Assembly: GCA_946185205.1 (NCBI GenBank)
Contig: CAMHIP010000005.1
Coordinates: 1-47,713, forward strand
Source: an uncultured Bacteroidales bacterium
GTDB lineage: Bacteria > Bacteroidota > Bacteroidia > Bacteroidales > UBA932
Direction: 5' to 3'
Length of the DNA stretch: 47,713 bases
The notes beneath the pieces were generated by a model. It was given only the letters and a program-made list of their open reading frames with translations, was not told where the DNA came from and did not search any database. Shown piece after piece: positions 8,257 through 16,849 of this stretch (position 1 is its first letter; each line of letters starts with the position of its first letter). Position numbers and translations under genes: made by a program.

Positions 8257-8721
8257 TTATTTGAGAATTTCCAAATCCTTCTTGAGGACCATCTTGGGGT
8301 CCATCATGTGGACTTTCTGGAAGAGCCGGACCTGGTTGCCGAGGGACAGATAGACCTTGTCCTCGTGCTTGCCCTTCCGCCACCATTTGTAGAAGCCGAC
8401 GGGATCGTTCTCGTAGGGAATCTTCGCGAGGATCCCGGAACTGTAGCCCGGATAGTCGATGACCAGTTTCAGGCCCATGAATTTCTTGTAATAATCGGGA
8501 TCCGCGCGGCGCAGCTTGCTGACAAGCGGATTGAGAACTTCCATCGTGTCCACCTGGAGGACCTTGTCCCGGACGATCATGCGATGGATGCGCACCGGAT
8601 CGACATTCAGCCACGCACCCAGGCGCAGGGTCGTGGGACCGTCGTCCGTGTCGAGGGTCAGCTCATCCATGGAGAAATAGATTTTCTCGGGATCGAGGGG
8701 ATGTAGTTCTTCCAACGGCAT
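8257..8721 (-). CDS. Uncharacterised protein leading the gcv operon
   Basis: 154-residue soluble protein with no signal peptide or membrane segment; I do not recognise a characterised family. It is rich in charged and aromatic residues, with conserved-looking blocks RLGAWLNVDP, DYPGYSSGILAKIPYENDP, FYKWWRKG and SLGNQVRLFQKVHMMDP. I chose ATG 8721 (MPLEELHPLDPEK) rather than the upstream in-frame TTG 8748, because 8748 lies inside the promoter -7 box. Being first in a seven-gene operon with glycine cleavage, it could be a regulator or accessory factor of that system, but nothing in the sequence shows this. Confidence 0.75.
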   Translation of the reverse strand: MPLEELHPLDPEKIYFSMDELTLDTDDGPTTLRLGAWLNVDPVRIHRMIVRDKVLQVDTMEVLNPLVSKLRRADPDYYKKFMGLKLVIDYPGYSSGILAKIPYENDPVGFYKWWRKGKHEDKVYLSLGNQVRLFQKVHMMDPKMVLKKDLEILK

Positions 8722-8745
8722 CAATTTTGAGTTAATGAGGAGTAA

Positions 8746-8753
8746 CAAATGTA
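8746..8753 (-). promoter_or_regulatory. -7 box of the gcv operon
   Basis: TACATTTG read on the minus strand, an exact TAnnTTTG match, about 25 bases upstream of the first gene's ATG. The upstream side is A-rich on this strand and shows no TTG at the usual spacing. The short leader leaves no room for a glycine riboswitch. Confidence 0.6.
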
Positions 8754-8789
8754 GGAGTTTTTTTTGATTTTTCCTATTTTTACGACGTC

Positions 8790-9392
8790 ATGCAGCGTTT
8801 TTTTACAGATTTTTCGGTATTTGAGGGTTCGAATTGTTACTGTTCGGCGGCGTGCGGGTCCCGGATCCGGGCCGCCATCGCCGAAATCCCGGCGGCCGCC
8901 TTCCACTGTATCGGGACGGGCGACTACCACTATCAGACGCTTTTCTGGCTCGAGAAGATCCGGGAGCCGTTCCAGTTGGTCCTCTTCGACCACCATCCGG
9001 ACGACCAGCCGGGCGCCTTCGGAGAAGAACTGCTCAGCTGCGGCGGCTGGGTGGCCCGCGCCCGCCGGCTGCCCCTGCTGCAGGCGGATACCTGGATCAG
9101 CGGCGCGCAGGATTTCCCCGCCCTCTCCGTCCTGCCGGAACTGCCGGTCTATCTGTCCGTCGACACGGACGTCCTCTCGCCCGCGTACGCCCGTACGGAC
9201 TGGGACCAGGGCGACATGACGCTCGACGAACTGTCCGGCGCCCTCCGGCGGCTGACGGCCGGCCGGCGCATCCTCGGAGTGGACCTGTGCGGCGGCCTGA
9301 CACCTGAAAAAGGAGCCTCCCCGGAGGATCTTGCGCTGAACGCAAGCACCGGGGAGGCCCTGTACGGATGTTTCCGCGATCTGCTTATTTGA
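8790..9392 (+). CDS. Short arginase-superfamily (ureohydrolase-like) protein
   Basis: 200 residues with the binuclear-manganese motifs of the arginase/deacetylase fold in degenerate form: LVLFDHHPDD (D67, H68, H69, D71) corresponds to DAHxD, and YLSVDTDVLSP (D125, D127) to SxDxDxxDP. GTGDYHY at 42-48 may stand for the first GGGH block. It is about two-thirds of a typical arginase length, so it may be a distinct, compact subgroup rather than a functional arginase or agmatinase; the substrate is unknown. ATG 8790 is the first in-frame start. Its 3' end overlaps the convergent TonB-C gene by eight bases. A TATTTTTA sequence lies a few bases before the start, a weak -7 candidate. Confidence 0.7.
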   Translation: MQRFFTDFSVFEGSNCYCSAACGSRIRAAIAEIPAAAFHCIGTGDYHYQTLFWLEKIREPFQLVLFDHHPDDQPGAFGEELLSCGGWVARARRLPLLQADTWISGAQDFPALSVLPELPVYLSVDTDVLSPAYARTDWDQGDMTLDELSGALRRLTAGRRILGVDLCGGLTPEKGASPEDLALNASTGEALYGCFRDLLI

Positions 9393-9945
9393 CGATCTTG
9401 AAGGTCACAGGGATCGAGCAGGTCACAGGGACGTTCTTGCCGTCCTGCTTGGCGGGAGCCCACGCGGGAGCGTTCTCCACGACGCGCAGCGCTTCGGCGT
9501 CCAGTTCCGGGGAGACCCCCTTGACCACCTTGGCGTTCTTGATCTTGCCGTTGGCGTCTACCACGAAGTTGACGGTCACCTTGCCCTCGATGTCATTGTC
9601 GATGGCGTTCTGCGGATACTTGATGTTCTGCTGGACATACTTCACGAAGGAGTCGGCATCGCCGCCGTTGAAGGTCGGCTTGGCCTCGACGGAGGTATAA
9701 GGCAGGATGTCACCGAGTTTCTCCAGGGCATCCCCGGCACGGTCGGCGGCCTCTGTGGCAGCATCCTGGACCTCGGCGGCGCCTTCCTTGACGGCGTCAG
9801 CGGCCTTCTGGGCGGCCTCGTCCACCGTCTCGACGGCGTCCTTGGCAGCATCCTTGACTTCTTCACTTCCCTTGCCTTCGTTCTTGCAGGAGAAGACCAT
9901 CATCGCACAGGCGGCGATCATGGCGAAAGCATACACTTTTTTCAT
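9385..9945 (-). CDS. Lipoprotein with TonB C-terminal domain
   Basis: 186 residues. Lipoprotein signal with C20 (MMVFSC), then an Ala/Glu/Asp-rich helical stalk (residues about 28-80, repeats of KDAAKDAVETVDEAAQKAADAV type), then a TonB C-terminal domain from about 90 (VKYVQQNIKYPQNAIDNDIEGKVTVNFVVD...). In TonB the domain contacts TonB-dependent receptors, but here there is no inner-membrane anchor with the SHLS-type helix, so it is not a classical energy transducer. Such TonB-C lipoproteins are common in Bacteroidetes. The gene is transcribed alone from a TACATTTG box. Confidence 0.85.
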   Translation of the reverse strand: MKKVYAFAMIAACAMMVFSCKNEGKGSEEVKDAAKDAVETVDEAAQKAADAVKEGAAEVQDAATEAADRAGDALEKLGDILPYTSVEAKPTFNGGDADSFVKYVQQNIKYPQNAIDNDIEGKVTVNFVVDANGKIKNAKVVKGVSPELDAEALRVVENAPAWAPAKQDGKNVPVTCSIPVTFKIVK

Positions 9946-9978
9946 TTTTATCAGGTTTTAAAAACAAATTTCAGGGCG

Positions 9979-9986
9979 CAAATGTA
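9979..9986 (-). promoter_or_regulatory. -7 box for TonB-C lipoprotein gene
   Basis: TACATTTG on the minus strand, 33 bases before the ATG at 9945; no -33 TTG at standard spacing. Confidence 0.55.
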
Positions 9987-10026
9987 GCAATAAATCCGGC
10001 TCGTTGTTAAAGATTTTTAAAAAAGT

Positions 10027-11430
10027 TTACAGCAGCGGGGAGAACAGCCGCGCCACGGATTCGCCGAAGCGGGAGATCTTCGACCGGCCGGCCCAGGATT
10101 CCGCATCCACCCGGCTGCATCCCTGCTGGTCCTGCAGGAACAGGTCCCGCATCCGCACGGCCATGTCGCGGTCGTAGATGAAGGCGTTGATCTCGAAATC
10201 CTGCTCGAAGCTGCGGATGTCGAGGTTGGTGGAGCCGACGGACACGACGGCGTCGTCGGCGACGACCGTCTTGGCGTGCATGAATCCCTTCTCATAGAAA
10301 AACACCTTCACGCCCGCCTCCAGCAGGTCTTTAATATAGGAACGCGAGGCCAGCGTGACGATGAAGTTGACGTCGTCCCGCCGCGGGATGATGAGCCGGA
10401 CATCCACGCCGGCGAGCGCGGCGTTGCGCAGGGCCATGCCCAGCGGCTCGTTGGGGATGAAGTAAGGCGTCTGCACATAGACATAGCGGCGGCTTTCGCT
10501 GAAGATGCGGAGGATCCCCTGCATGATCACGCGGAACTCCCCCATCGGCCCGGACGTGGCCACCTGCATCATGTACGGCCCGACGGCGGGGACCTTCGGG
10601 AAATAGACCGGGTTGTCCAGCAGTTCCTTGGTGGAGAATTTCCAATCGACCAGGAAGGCCGTCTGCATCTCGGCGACGACGGGGCCGGACACCCGGATGT
10701 GCGTGTCGCGCCAGATGCCGTCCCGGATGCCGACCGCATAGCGCTTGGCGATGTTCATGCCGCCCGTGTAGCCCACGCGGCCGTCGATGACGACGTTCTT
10801 GCGGTGGTTGCGGTAGTTGGTGTCGCTCGACAGGAGCAGCCGCACCCGCAGGAAAGGCCGCACCAGCACGCCCTTCTTCGCCATCCTGCGGTAGAAGCCG
10901 CGCCGTGTCAGGTTCGCCAGGTCGTCGATCTGCAGGCGGACTTCCACGCCTTCCTGCGCCTTGCGGACCAGGATTTCCTCCGCCTTGCGGCCCATCTCGT
11001 CGTCCTCGAACTTGAAGAACTGGAAATGGATGTGGTGCCGGGCCGACTCCAGGTCGGCGAGCAGGTCGGCGTACATGGCGCTGAAATCCGTATAGACGCG
11101 CACGTCGTTGCCGTCCACCGGCGCGGCCTTGCCCGCCGTGTGCAGCAGCGTGACCAGGTTGCGGTGCTCTTCGGGAATCGATTCGCGCACATGGCCCTCG
11201 ACCGCCCGGGCCGTGAGTTCCTGCAGGCGGGACATATCCTCGACGCTGACCATGCGGCGGTTCTTGCGGTCGCGCCCGAAGAAGAAATAGAGGACGAGTC
11301 CGACGACCGGCAGGAAGACCAGCAGCAGGATCCAGGACAGGGTGCGGATGGGATGGCCGTTCTCAGCGACTTCCATCACGATGATACTGACGAGAATGAC
11401 GATGAAAAGAGTGTTCAGCCAGGCAGCCAT
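10027..11430 (-). CDS. cls: Cardiolipin synthase
   Basis: Membrane phospholipase-D-type enzyme that joins two phosphatidylglycerol molecules into cardiolipin. 467 residues from ATG 11430. Two N-terminal membrane helices (about 5-20 and 30-51), then two HKD active sites: H209-x-K211-x4-D216 (NHRKNVVIDG) and H385-x-K387-x4-D392 (MHAKTVVADD), each followed by a GG/GS block. An upstream in-frame start (11484) would add residues before the first helix and is less likely. It is a single gene, divergent from the CstA-type transporter with about 70 bases between the starts. Confidence 0.93.
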   Translation of the reverse strand: MAAWLNTLFIVILVSIIVMEVAENGHPIRTLSWILLLVFLPVVGLVLYFFFGRDRKNRRMVSVEDMSRLQELTARAVEGHVRESIPEEHRNLVTLLHTAGKAAPVDGNDVRVYTDFSAMYADLLADLESARHHIHFQFFKFEDDEMGRKAEEILVRKAQEGVEVRLQIDDLANLTRRGFYRRMAKKGVLVRPFLRVRLLLSSDTNYRNHRKNVVIDGRVGYTGGMNIAKRYAVGIRDGIWRDTHIRVSGPVVAEMQTAFLVDWKFSTKELLDNPVYFPKVPAVGPYMMQVATSGPMGEFRVIMQGILRIFSESRRYVYVQTPYFIPNEPLGMALRNAALAGVDVRLIIPRRDDVNFIVTLASRSYIKDLLEAGVKVFFYEKGFMHAKTVVADDAVVSVGSTNLDIRSFEQDFEINAFIYDRDMAVRMRDLFLQDQQGCSRVDAESWAGRSKISRFGESVARLFSPLL

Positions 11431-11491
11431 GGCGGTAGGTTTTCGGTGTTGTGTATTTTGTCGCAAGTTAAGAAATTTCTGCATATTTTAT

Positions 11492-11499
11492 TATTTTTG
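11492..11499 (+). promoter_or_regulatory. -7 box directly upstream of cstA-type gene
   Basis: TATTTTTG matches TAnnTTTG and ends only four bases before the ATG at 11504. If it is the real promoter, the mRNA would be leaderless or nearly so. Confidence 0.5.
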
Positions 11500-11503
11500 T
11501 ACT

Positions 11504-12961
11504 ATGGTTTCTTTCTTTATCAGCGTCATCGCCCTGATTCTCGGCTACCTGCTCTACGGCAGATTCGTGGAGCGGGTCTTCAGCCCGGACCCGGCCCGGC
11601 CCACCCCCGCCGTCACCCGGGCGGACGGGATCGACTATATAGCCATGCCCGCCTGGAAGGTATTCATGATCCAATTTCTCAACATCGCCGGCACGGGGCC
11701 GATCTTCGGTGCCATCATGGGCGCCAAGTTCGGTCCGGCGGCCTACCTCTGGATCGTGCTGGGCTGCATTTTCGGCGGAGCCGTACACGACTATTTCAGC
11801 GGCATGCTGTCGCTGCGGAACGGCGGCGCCAACCTGCCGGAACTGATCGGCAAATACCTCGGCCGTACGGCCAAGACCGTGATGCTCTGCTTCTCGGTCC
11901 TGCTGCTGGTGCTCGTGGGCGCCGTGTTCGTCTATAGTCCGGCCGTGATCCTGAAGGACCTGGCCGGCGACGGCAGCAATTCCGCCTTCATGATCTGGGC
12001 GGGCGTGATCTTCGTCTATTACATCGTCGCCACGATGCTTCCGATCGACAAGATCATCGGCCGGGTCTATCCCCTCTTCGCCGTCGCCCTGATCTTCATG
12101 GCCGTGGCGCTGATGGTCGGACTGATCGTCAGGATGCCGCAGATCCCCGAGTTCTGGGACGGTCTGCAGAACCGCTCGCAGACCTGGGGCGGCAAGGGAC
12201 AGCCGATGTGGCCGTACCTGTTCGTGACCATCGCCTGCGGAGCCATCAGCGGCTTCCACGCCACGCAGAGCCCCCTGATGGCGCGCTGCCTGAAGAACGA
12301 GAAACTGGGTCGGCCGGTCTTCTACGGATCCATGATTACCGAAGGGCTCGTCGCCCTGATCTGGGCCGCCGTGTCCTCCTATTTCTTCTTCGGAGGCGGT
12401 GCGGAGCAGGTCGGAGGGACTTTCGCGGATGCGGCCCCGACCGTGGTGACCAAGGTCTCCCGCGCCTGGCTGGGCGTGCTCGGCAGCGTCCTCGCGCTGA
12501 TCGGCGTGGTGGCCGCGCCCATCACCAGCGGCGACACGGCCCTGCGCAGCGCCCGGCTTATCATCGCCGACTGGCTCAAATTCGACCAGCGGGCCGTCGG
12601 CAAGCGTCTGGCGATCAGCGTGCCCCTCTTCGGCGTGGCTGCGCTGCTGCTCTGGTTCAACATCGCCAACGAGGACGGGTTCAACGTGATCTGGCGCTAT
12701 TTCGGCTGGGCCAACCAGACGCTCGCCGTTTTCACGCTCTGGGCCGTGACCGTCTATCTGGCGCGTGAGCGCGAGGGCGCCTATTACCTGATGACCCTGC
12801 TGCCGGCCTGCCTGATGACGGCCGTCAGCATCACCTACCTCTGCATCGCGCAGATCGGATTCAACCTCCCCATCGGCTGGAACCGCTGGATCGGCGCCGT
12901 CGTGATCGTCCTGAGCGCCGTCCTCTTCTTCCGCTGGAAATTCAAATCATCTACCAAGTAA
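11504..12961 (+). CDS. cstA: CstA-family carbon starvation / pyruvate-peptide transporter
   Basis: Multi-spanning inner-membrane protein of the CstA/BtsT family, which imports pyruvate or peptides under carbon limitation in enterobacteria. 485 residues with roughly a dozen hydrophobic helices; typical CstA blocks are NIAGTGPIFGAIMGAKFGPAAYLWIVLGCIFGGAVHDY near the N-terminus and GAISGFHATQSPLMARCL in the middle. It is shorter than E. coli CstA (about 700 residues) but of the length usual for Bacteroidetes members. ATG 11504 begins the first helix (MVSFFISVIALILGYLLYG); the longer upstream frame is antisense to cls. ettA follows after six bases, so the two are probably co-transcribed. Confidence 0.88.
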   Translation: MVSFFISVIALILGYLLYGRFVERVFSPDPARPTPAVTRADGIDYIAMPAWKVFMIQFLNIAGTGPIFGAIMGAKFGPAAYLWIVLGCIFGGAVHDYFSGMLSLRNGGANLPELIGKYLGRTAKTVMLCFSVLLLVLVGAVFVYSPAVILKDLAGDGSNSAFMIWAGVIFVYYIVATMLPIDKIIGRVYPLFAVALIFMAVALMVGLIVRMPQIPEFWDGLQNRSQTWGGKGQPMWPYLFVTIACGAISGFHATQSPLMARCLKNEKLGRPVFYGSMITEGLVALIWAAVSSYFFFGGGAEQVGGTFADAAPTVVTKVSRAWLGVLGSVLALIGVVAAPITSGDTALRSARLIIADWLKFDQRAVGKRLAISVPLFGVAALLLWFNIANEDGFNVIWRYFGWANQTLAVFTLWAVTVYLAREREGAYYLMTLLPACLMTAVSITYLCIAQIGFNLPIGWNRWIGAVVIVLSAVLFFRWKFKSSTK

Positions 12962-12967
12962 GCACCT

Positions 12968-14644
<1,677 letters not shown>

Positions 14645-14650
14645 ACAATA

Positions 14651-14666
14651 CTTGACCCGGAATCCC
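14651..14666 (+). repeat. Half copy of the palindromic repeat
   Basis: CTTGACCCGGAATCCC lies seven bases after the ettA stop and just before the next gene. It is the loop and right arm of the family; the left arm is missing. Confidence 0.65.
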
Positions 14667-14675
14667 CAACCGCTT

Positions 14676-15065
14676 ATGAAGAAAACGTATTCCGACGATA
14701 TCAAAACCCTGCAGGACAGCATCAAGCGCCTGCAGGAGATCAAAGAAGTCCTCTACGCCGTGGAGGACGTGGCCCTCGAAGTGGAACGTACCGTCAGCGA
14801 AATCGACGCCCGTGTCCCCCTGCGGGAGGACATCGCCCGGATCGGGGACGGCGAGCAGCGTGCCCAGGCGGAGCATGCCCTGGACCTGCTTGAGGAGACC
14901 TTCGGCCTCATCGACGAAATCCTCGGACCACCGGATGACGAACTGACCGGCGAACCCGTGGGTACGCCCATGGATCCCGTCGCCCGCGGCGCCCACTCCA
15001 GCGAACTGCGCCTGGAGGATTTCCTGCGCAACTACAAACCCGGCGGCAAGGGCAAGGTCAGCTGA
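14676..15065 (+). CDS. Uncharacterised coiled-coil protein
   Basis: 129 residues, soluble, not recognised. The N-terminal half (about 5-75) is a continuous amphipathic helix typical of a coiled coil (KTLQDSIKRLQEIKEVLYAVEDVALEVERTVSEID); the C-terminal half is Pro/Gly-rich and likely unstructured, ending NYKPGGKGKVS. I chose ATG 14676 because the in-frame TTG 14652 lies in repeat sequence. It is 31 bases after ettA on the same strand and is followed by a strong terminator, so it is probably the last gene of a cstA-ettA unit. Confidence 0.7.
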   Translation: MKKTYSDDIKTLQDSIKRLQEIKEVLYAVEDVALEVERTVSEIDARVPLREDIARIGDGEQRAQAEHALDLLEETFGLIDEILGPPDDELTGEPVGTPMDPVARGAHSSELRLEDFLRNYKPGGKGKVS

Positions 15066-15092
15066 CGCACCCCTATTCTGCTGTAAATGAGG

Positions 15093-15124
15093 AAAGTCCA
15101 GACGAAGCGGTCTGGACTTTTTTT
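15093..15124 (+). terminator. Rho-independent terminator
   Basis: Perfect 11-base stem AAAGTCCAGAC / GTCTGGACTTT with loop GAAGCG, followed by further T residues. It closes the transcription unit ending at 15065. Confidence 0.9.
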
Positions 15125-15174
15125 GTTCGTTTAGCCTGGATATTCAAACATTTTCCGAAAATAATGCGGGAAAA

Positions 15175-15224
15175 TTTGGTCATGTCAAAATATATCTGTA
15201 GATTTGTAGTGCTACTTAGCACTA
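15175..15224 (+). promoter_or_regulatory. Consensus promoter plus leader hairpin for transposase-derived gene
   Basis: TTTG (15175-15178), 20 bases, then TAGATTTG (15199-15206): a full match to the Bacteroidetes -33/-7 pattern. Immediately downstream a hairpin TAGTGCT-ACTT-AGCACTA (15207-15224) would lie at or near the 5' end of the transcript. Confidence 0.7.
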
Positions 15225-15243
15225 TACGCTCAGAGTTGACCAC

Positions 15244-16398
15244 ATGGCATTCATAAGGGTACAGAAACTGGTCCGGGACGGAAGCGGCCGCATCACCAGC
15301 GGCAGCGCCGCCATCAAAGAGTCCAGGTATGTCCGGGATGGAGGAAAGTTCCATTCCCGGCAGATCGTGCGCGAACGCCTGGGGAAGGTCGTCTGGCTCA
15401 GCCCCGACGGTAAGTCCGGCATCTTCCTGTCCCCGCTGCGCGGCCTTGTGTCGTATGACTCCGCATCCGACGCCTTCGACGATGTGCGCGGGAACGACAA
15501 GCGCCTGTCCGGGCAGATCAAGAGCTTGCCCGAAACGCAGGTACACACCGTTTTCGGCGACGCCTACCTCCTGTTGAACTTCCTCGTGCGGACCGGCCTG
15601 GCGCGTATCCTGAAAGAGACCTTCCCGGCGGAGACGGACCGGCAGCGGGTGCTGTGCCACATCCTGCACGGCATCCTGCGGGACGGAAGCCATATCAGCT
15701 GCGACTGCTTCCTGGAGAAATCCTTCGCTCCGTACATCCTGGACGGCGTCCCCCTTCCGACGTTGCGCTGCGACACGGCCTGCTACAAGATGATGGGCAC
15801 GGACCAGGCGCGGACGGCCTTCTTCAAGACCCTTGTCGGGATGATGCAGAGGCTTGACCCGGCTTTCGGACGCTGCTGCTGCCTGGACGCCGCATCGTTG
15901 CCGGCCGGCGCTCCCGTTCCGTCCTGGCTCGTGCTGGTGCTTGACAAGGAGACGGGGTTCCCCGTATGGTACGACGTCGTCCCGGGCAGCACCCCTTACC
16001 GCAGCGCCATGATGGCTGTCGCGGACGAAGCGGCCGTCAACCTGGACATCACCGTCCGTCCGCTTGCCCCGAATGCCGGAAGTTTTTCCGGGAAGGTGGA
16101 CCTCGGTCAGCTTCCGCCGTCCGAATGGACCGCTGAAACGGTCCGCGGGATGGTCCTCGACGACATCTTGAACAGGATCATCCTGTTGAAAATGAACAAG
16201 GCCCTGGAGGGCAGCGGCCTGTCCGTCTCCGAGATAAGCGGTCGGACGCAGTCGCTGATGTGCATCCGCAACGGACATGGGGAAATCCTCGTCGAAAGCC
16301 CCGGCAAGAACGTGAAGGAATACTATCGACTCCTCGGCGACACCGTGCCGGCCAGTCTGAAAATCAAAGACTTCCGAAAGAAAGTACTGGAAATATAA
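15244..16398 (+). CDS. Transposase-derived protein with deleted catalytic core (IS4/IS1634-like)
   Basis: 384 residues with an intact frame. The N-terminal 220 residues (SGSAAIKESRYV, RQIVRERLGKVVWLSPDGKSGIFLSPLRGLVSYD, VHTVFGDAYLLLNFL, LCHILHGILRDGSHISCD, GTDQARTAFF) and the last 100 (SEWTAETVRGMVLDDI, SGRTQSLMCIRNGHGEILVE, VKEYYRLLGDTVPASL) match the ends of a DDE transposase type that I recall from Bacteroidales. The first aspartate block survives as CCCLDAASLP, but the following stretch, the second Asp (expected VLDAGY, here PLAPNAG) and the Glu-containing region are gone through in-frame deletions; such transposases are normally some 170-200 residues longer. It cannot be an active transposase. 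No terminal inverted repeats are seen. Base composition resembles the host, which suggests long residence. It is either a relic or a domesticated DNA-binding protein. Confidence 0.7.
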   Translation: MAFIRVQKLVRDGSGRITSGSAAIKESRYVRDGGKFHSRQIVRERLGKVVWLSPDGKSGIFLSPLRGLVSYDSASDAFDDVRGNDKRLSGQIKSLPETQVHTVFGDAYLLLNFLVRTGLARILKETFPAETDRQRVLCHILHGILRDGSHISCDCFLEKSFAPYILDGVPLPTLRCDTACYKMMGTDQARTAFFKTLVGMMQRLDPAFGRCCCLDAASLPAGAPVPSWLVLVLDKETGFPVWYDVVPGSTPYRSAMMAVADEAAVNLDITVRPLAPNAGSFSGKVDLGQLPPSEWTAETVRGMVLDDILNRIILLKMNKALEGSGLSVSEISGRTQSLMCIRNGHGEILVESPGKNVKEYYRLLGDTVPASLKIKDFRKKVLEI

Positions 16399-16422
16399 AC
16401 AACCCTTTCAAATCCTCTCATT

Positions 16423-16839
16423 ATGTTAAAGCGTTTCTTTACCCTCATCGCCGTCCTCGGCCTCGCCGCGGGAACCGCCCTCGCCCAGGACATCAAGTTC
16501 TCCACGAACTACGCCCCCGGCCGCGAAAAACTCGCGGAATCCGTTTTCAAGGAGCTCTCGGGCCTCTGCACCGGCTCCAACGCCCTCAATCTGGCCTCCG
16601 ACTTCATCGACAGCATGGACGCCATCAAGGACCATCCGGAGCTCCGGACCGCCATCCTCGAGAACTACATTTTCGACTATTGCAACGTCGAAGACGCCCT
16701 GAAGACCGAGGAGAACATCAAGGCCCAGGAGTTCGAGGGCAAGAGCTATTACACCCTTCGCTTCCGCGAAGAATGGGGTGAGCTCGGGAAGAAATACACC
16801 GAGCTGCGGCTGGCGCTGGAAAAGGAAAACGCAAACTAA
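16423..16839 (+). CDS. Uncharacterised small secreted protein
   Basis: 138 residues with a clear signal peptide (MLKRFFTLIAVLGLAAGTALAQ). The mature part is mostly helical and charged, with two cysteines (CTGSN and DYCN); no family recognised. Its ATG is 24 bases after the transposase-derived gene, with no terminator between, so they may share a transcript. It converges with the fucosidase gene, 10 bases apart. Confidence 0.7.
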   Translation: MLKRFFTLIAVLGLAAGTALAQDIKFSTNYAPGREKLAESVFKELSGLCTGSNALNLASDFIDSMDAIKDHPELRTAILENYIFDYCNVEDALKTEENIKAQEFEGKSYYTLRFREEWGELGKKYTELRLALEKENAN

Positions 16840-16849
16840 TTCACAAGCA

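Noticed and set aside
8721..8790. Glycine riboswitch ahead of gcv operon
   Set aside because: Only about 20 bases lie between the -7 box and the first ATG, too short for an aptamer.
15081..15124. RNase P-like GAGGAAAGTCC string
   Set aside because: Only the short word matches; the rest is a simple terminator and no P RNA fold surrounds it.
15125..16422. Complete insertion sequence
   Set aside because: No terminal inverted repeats or target duplication seen, and the transposase core is missing.
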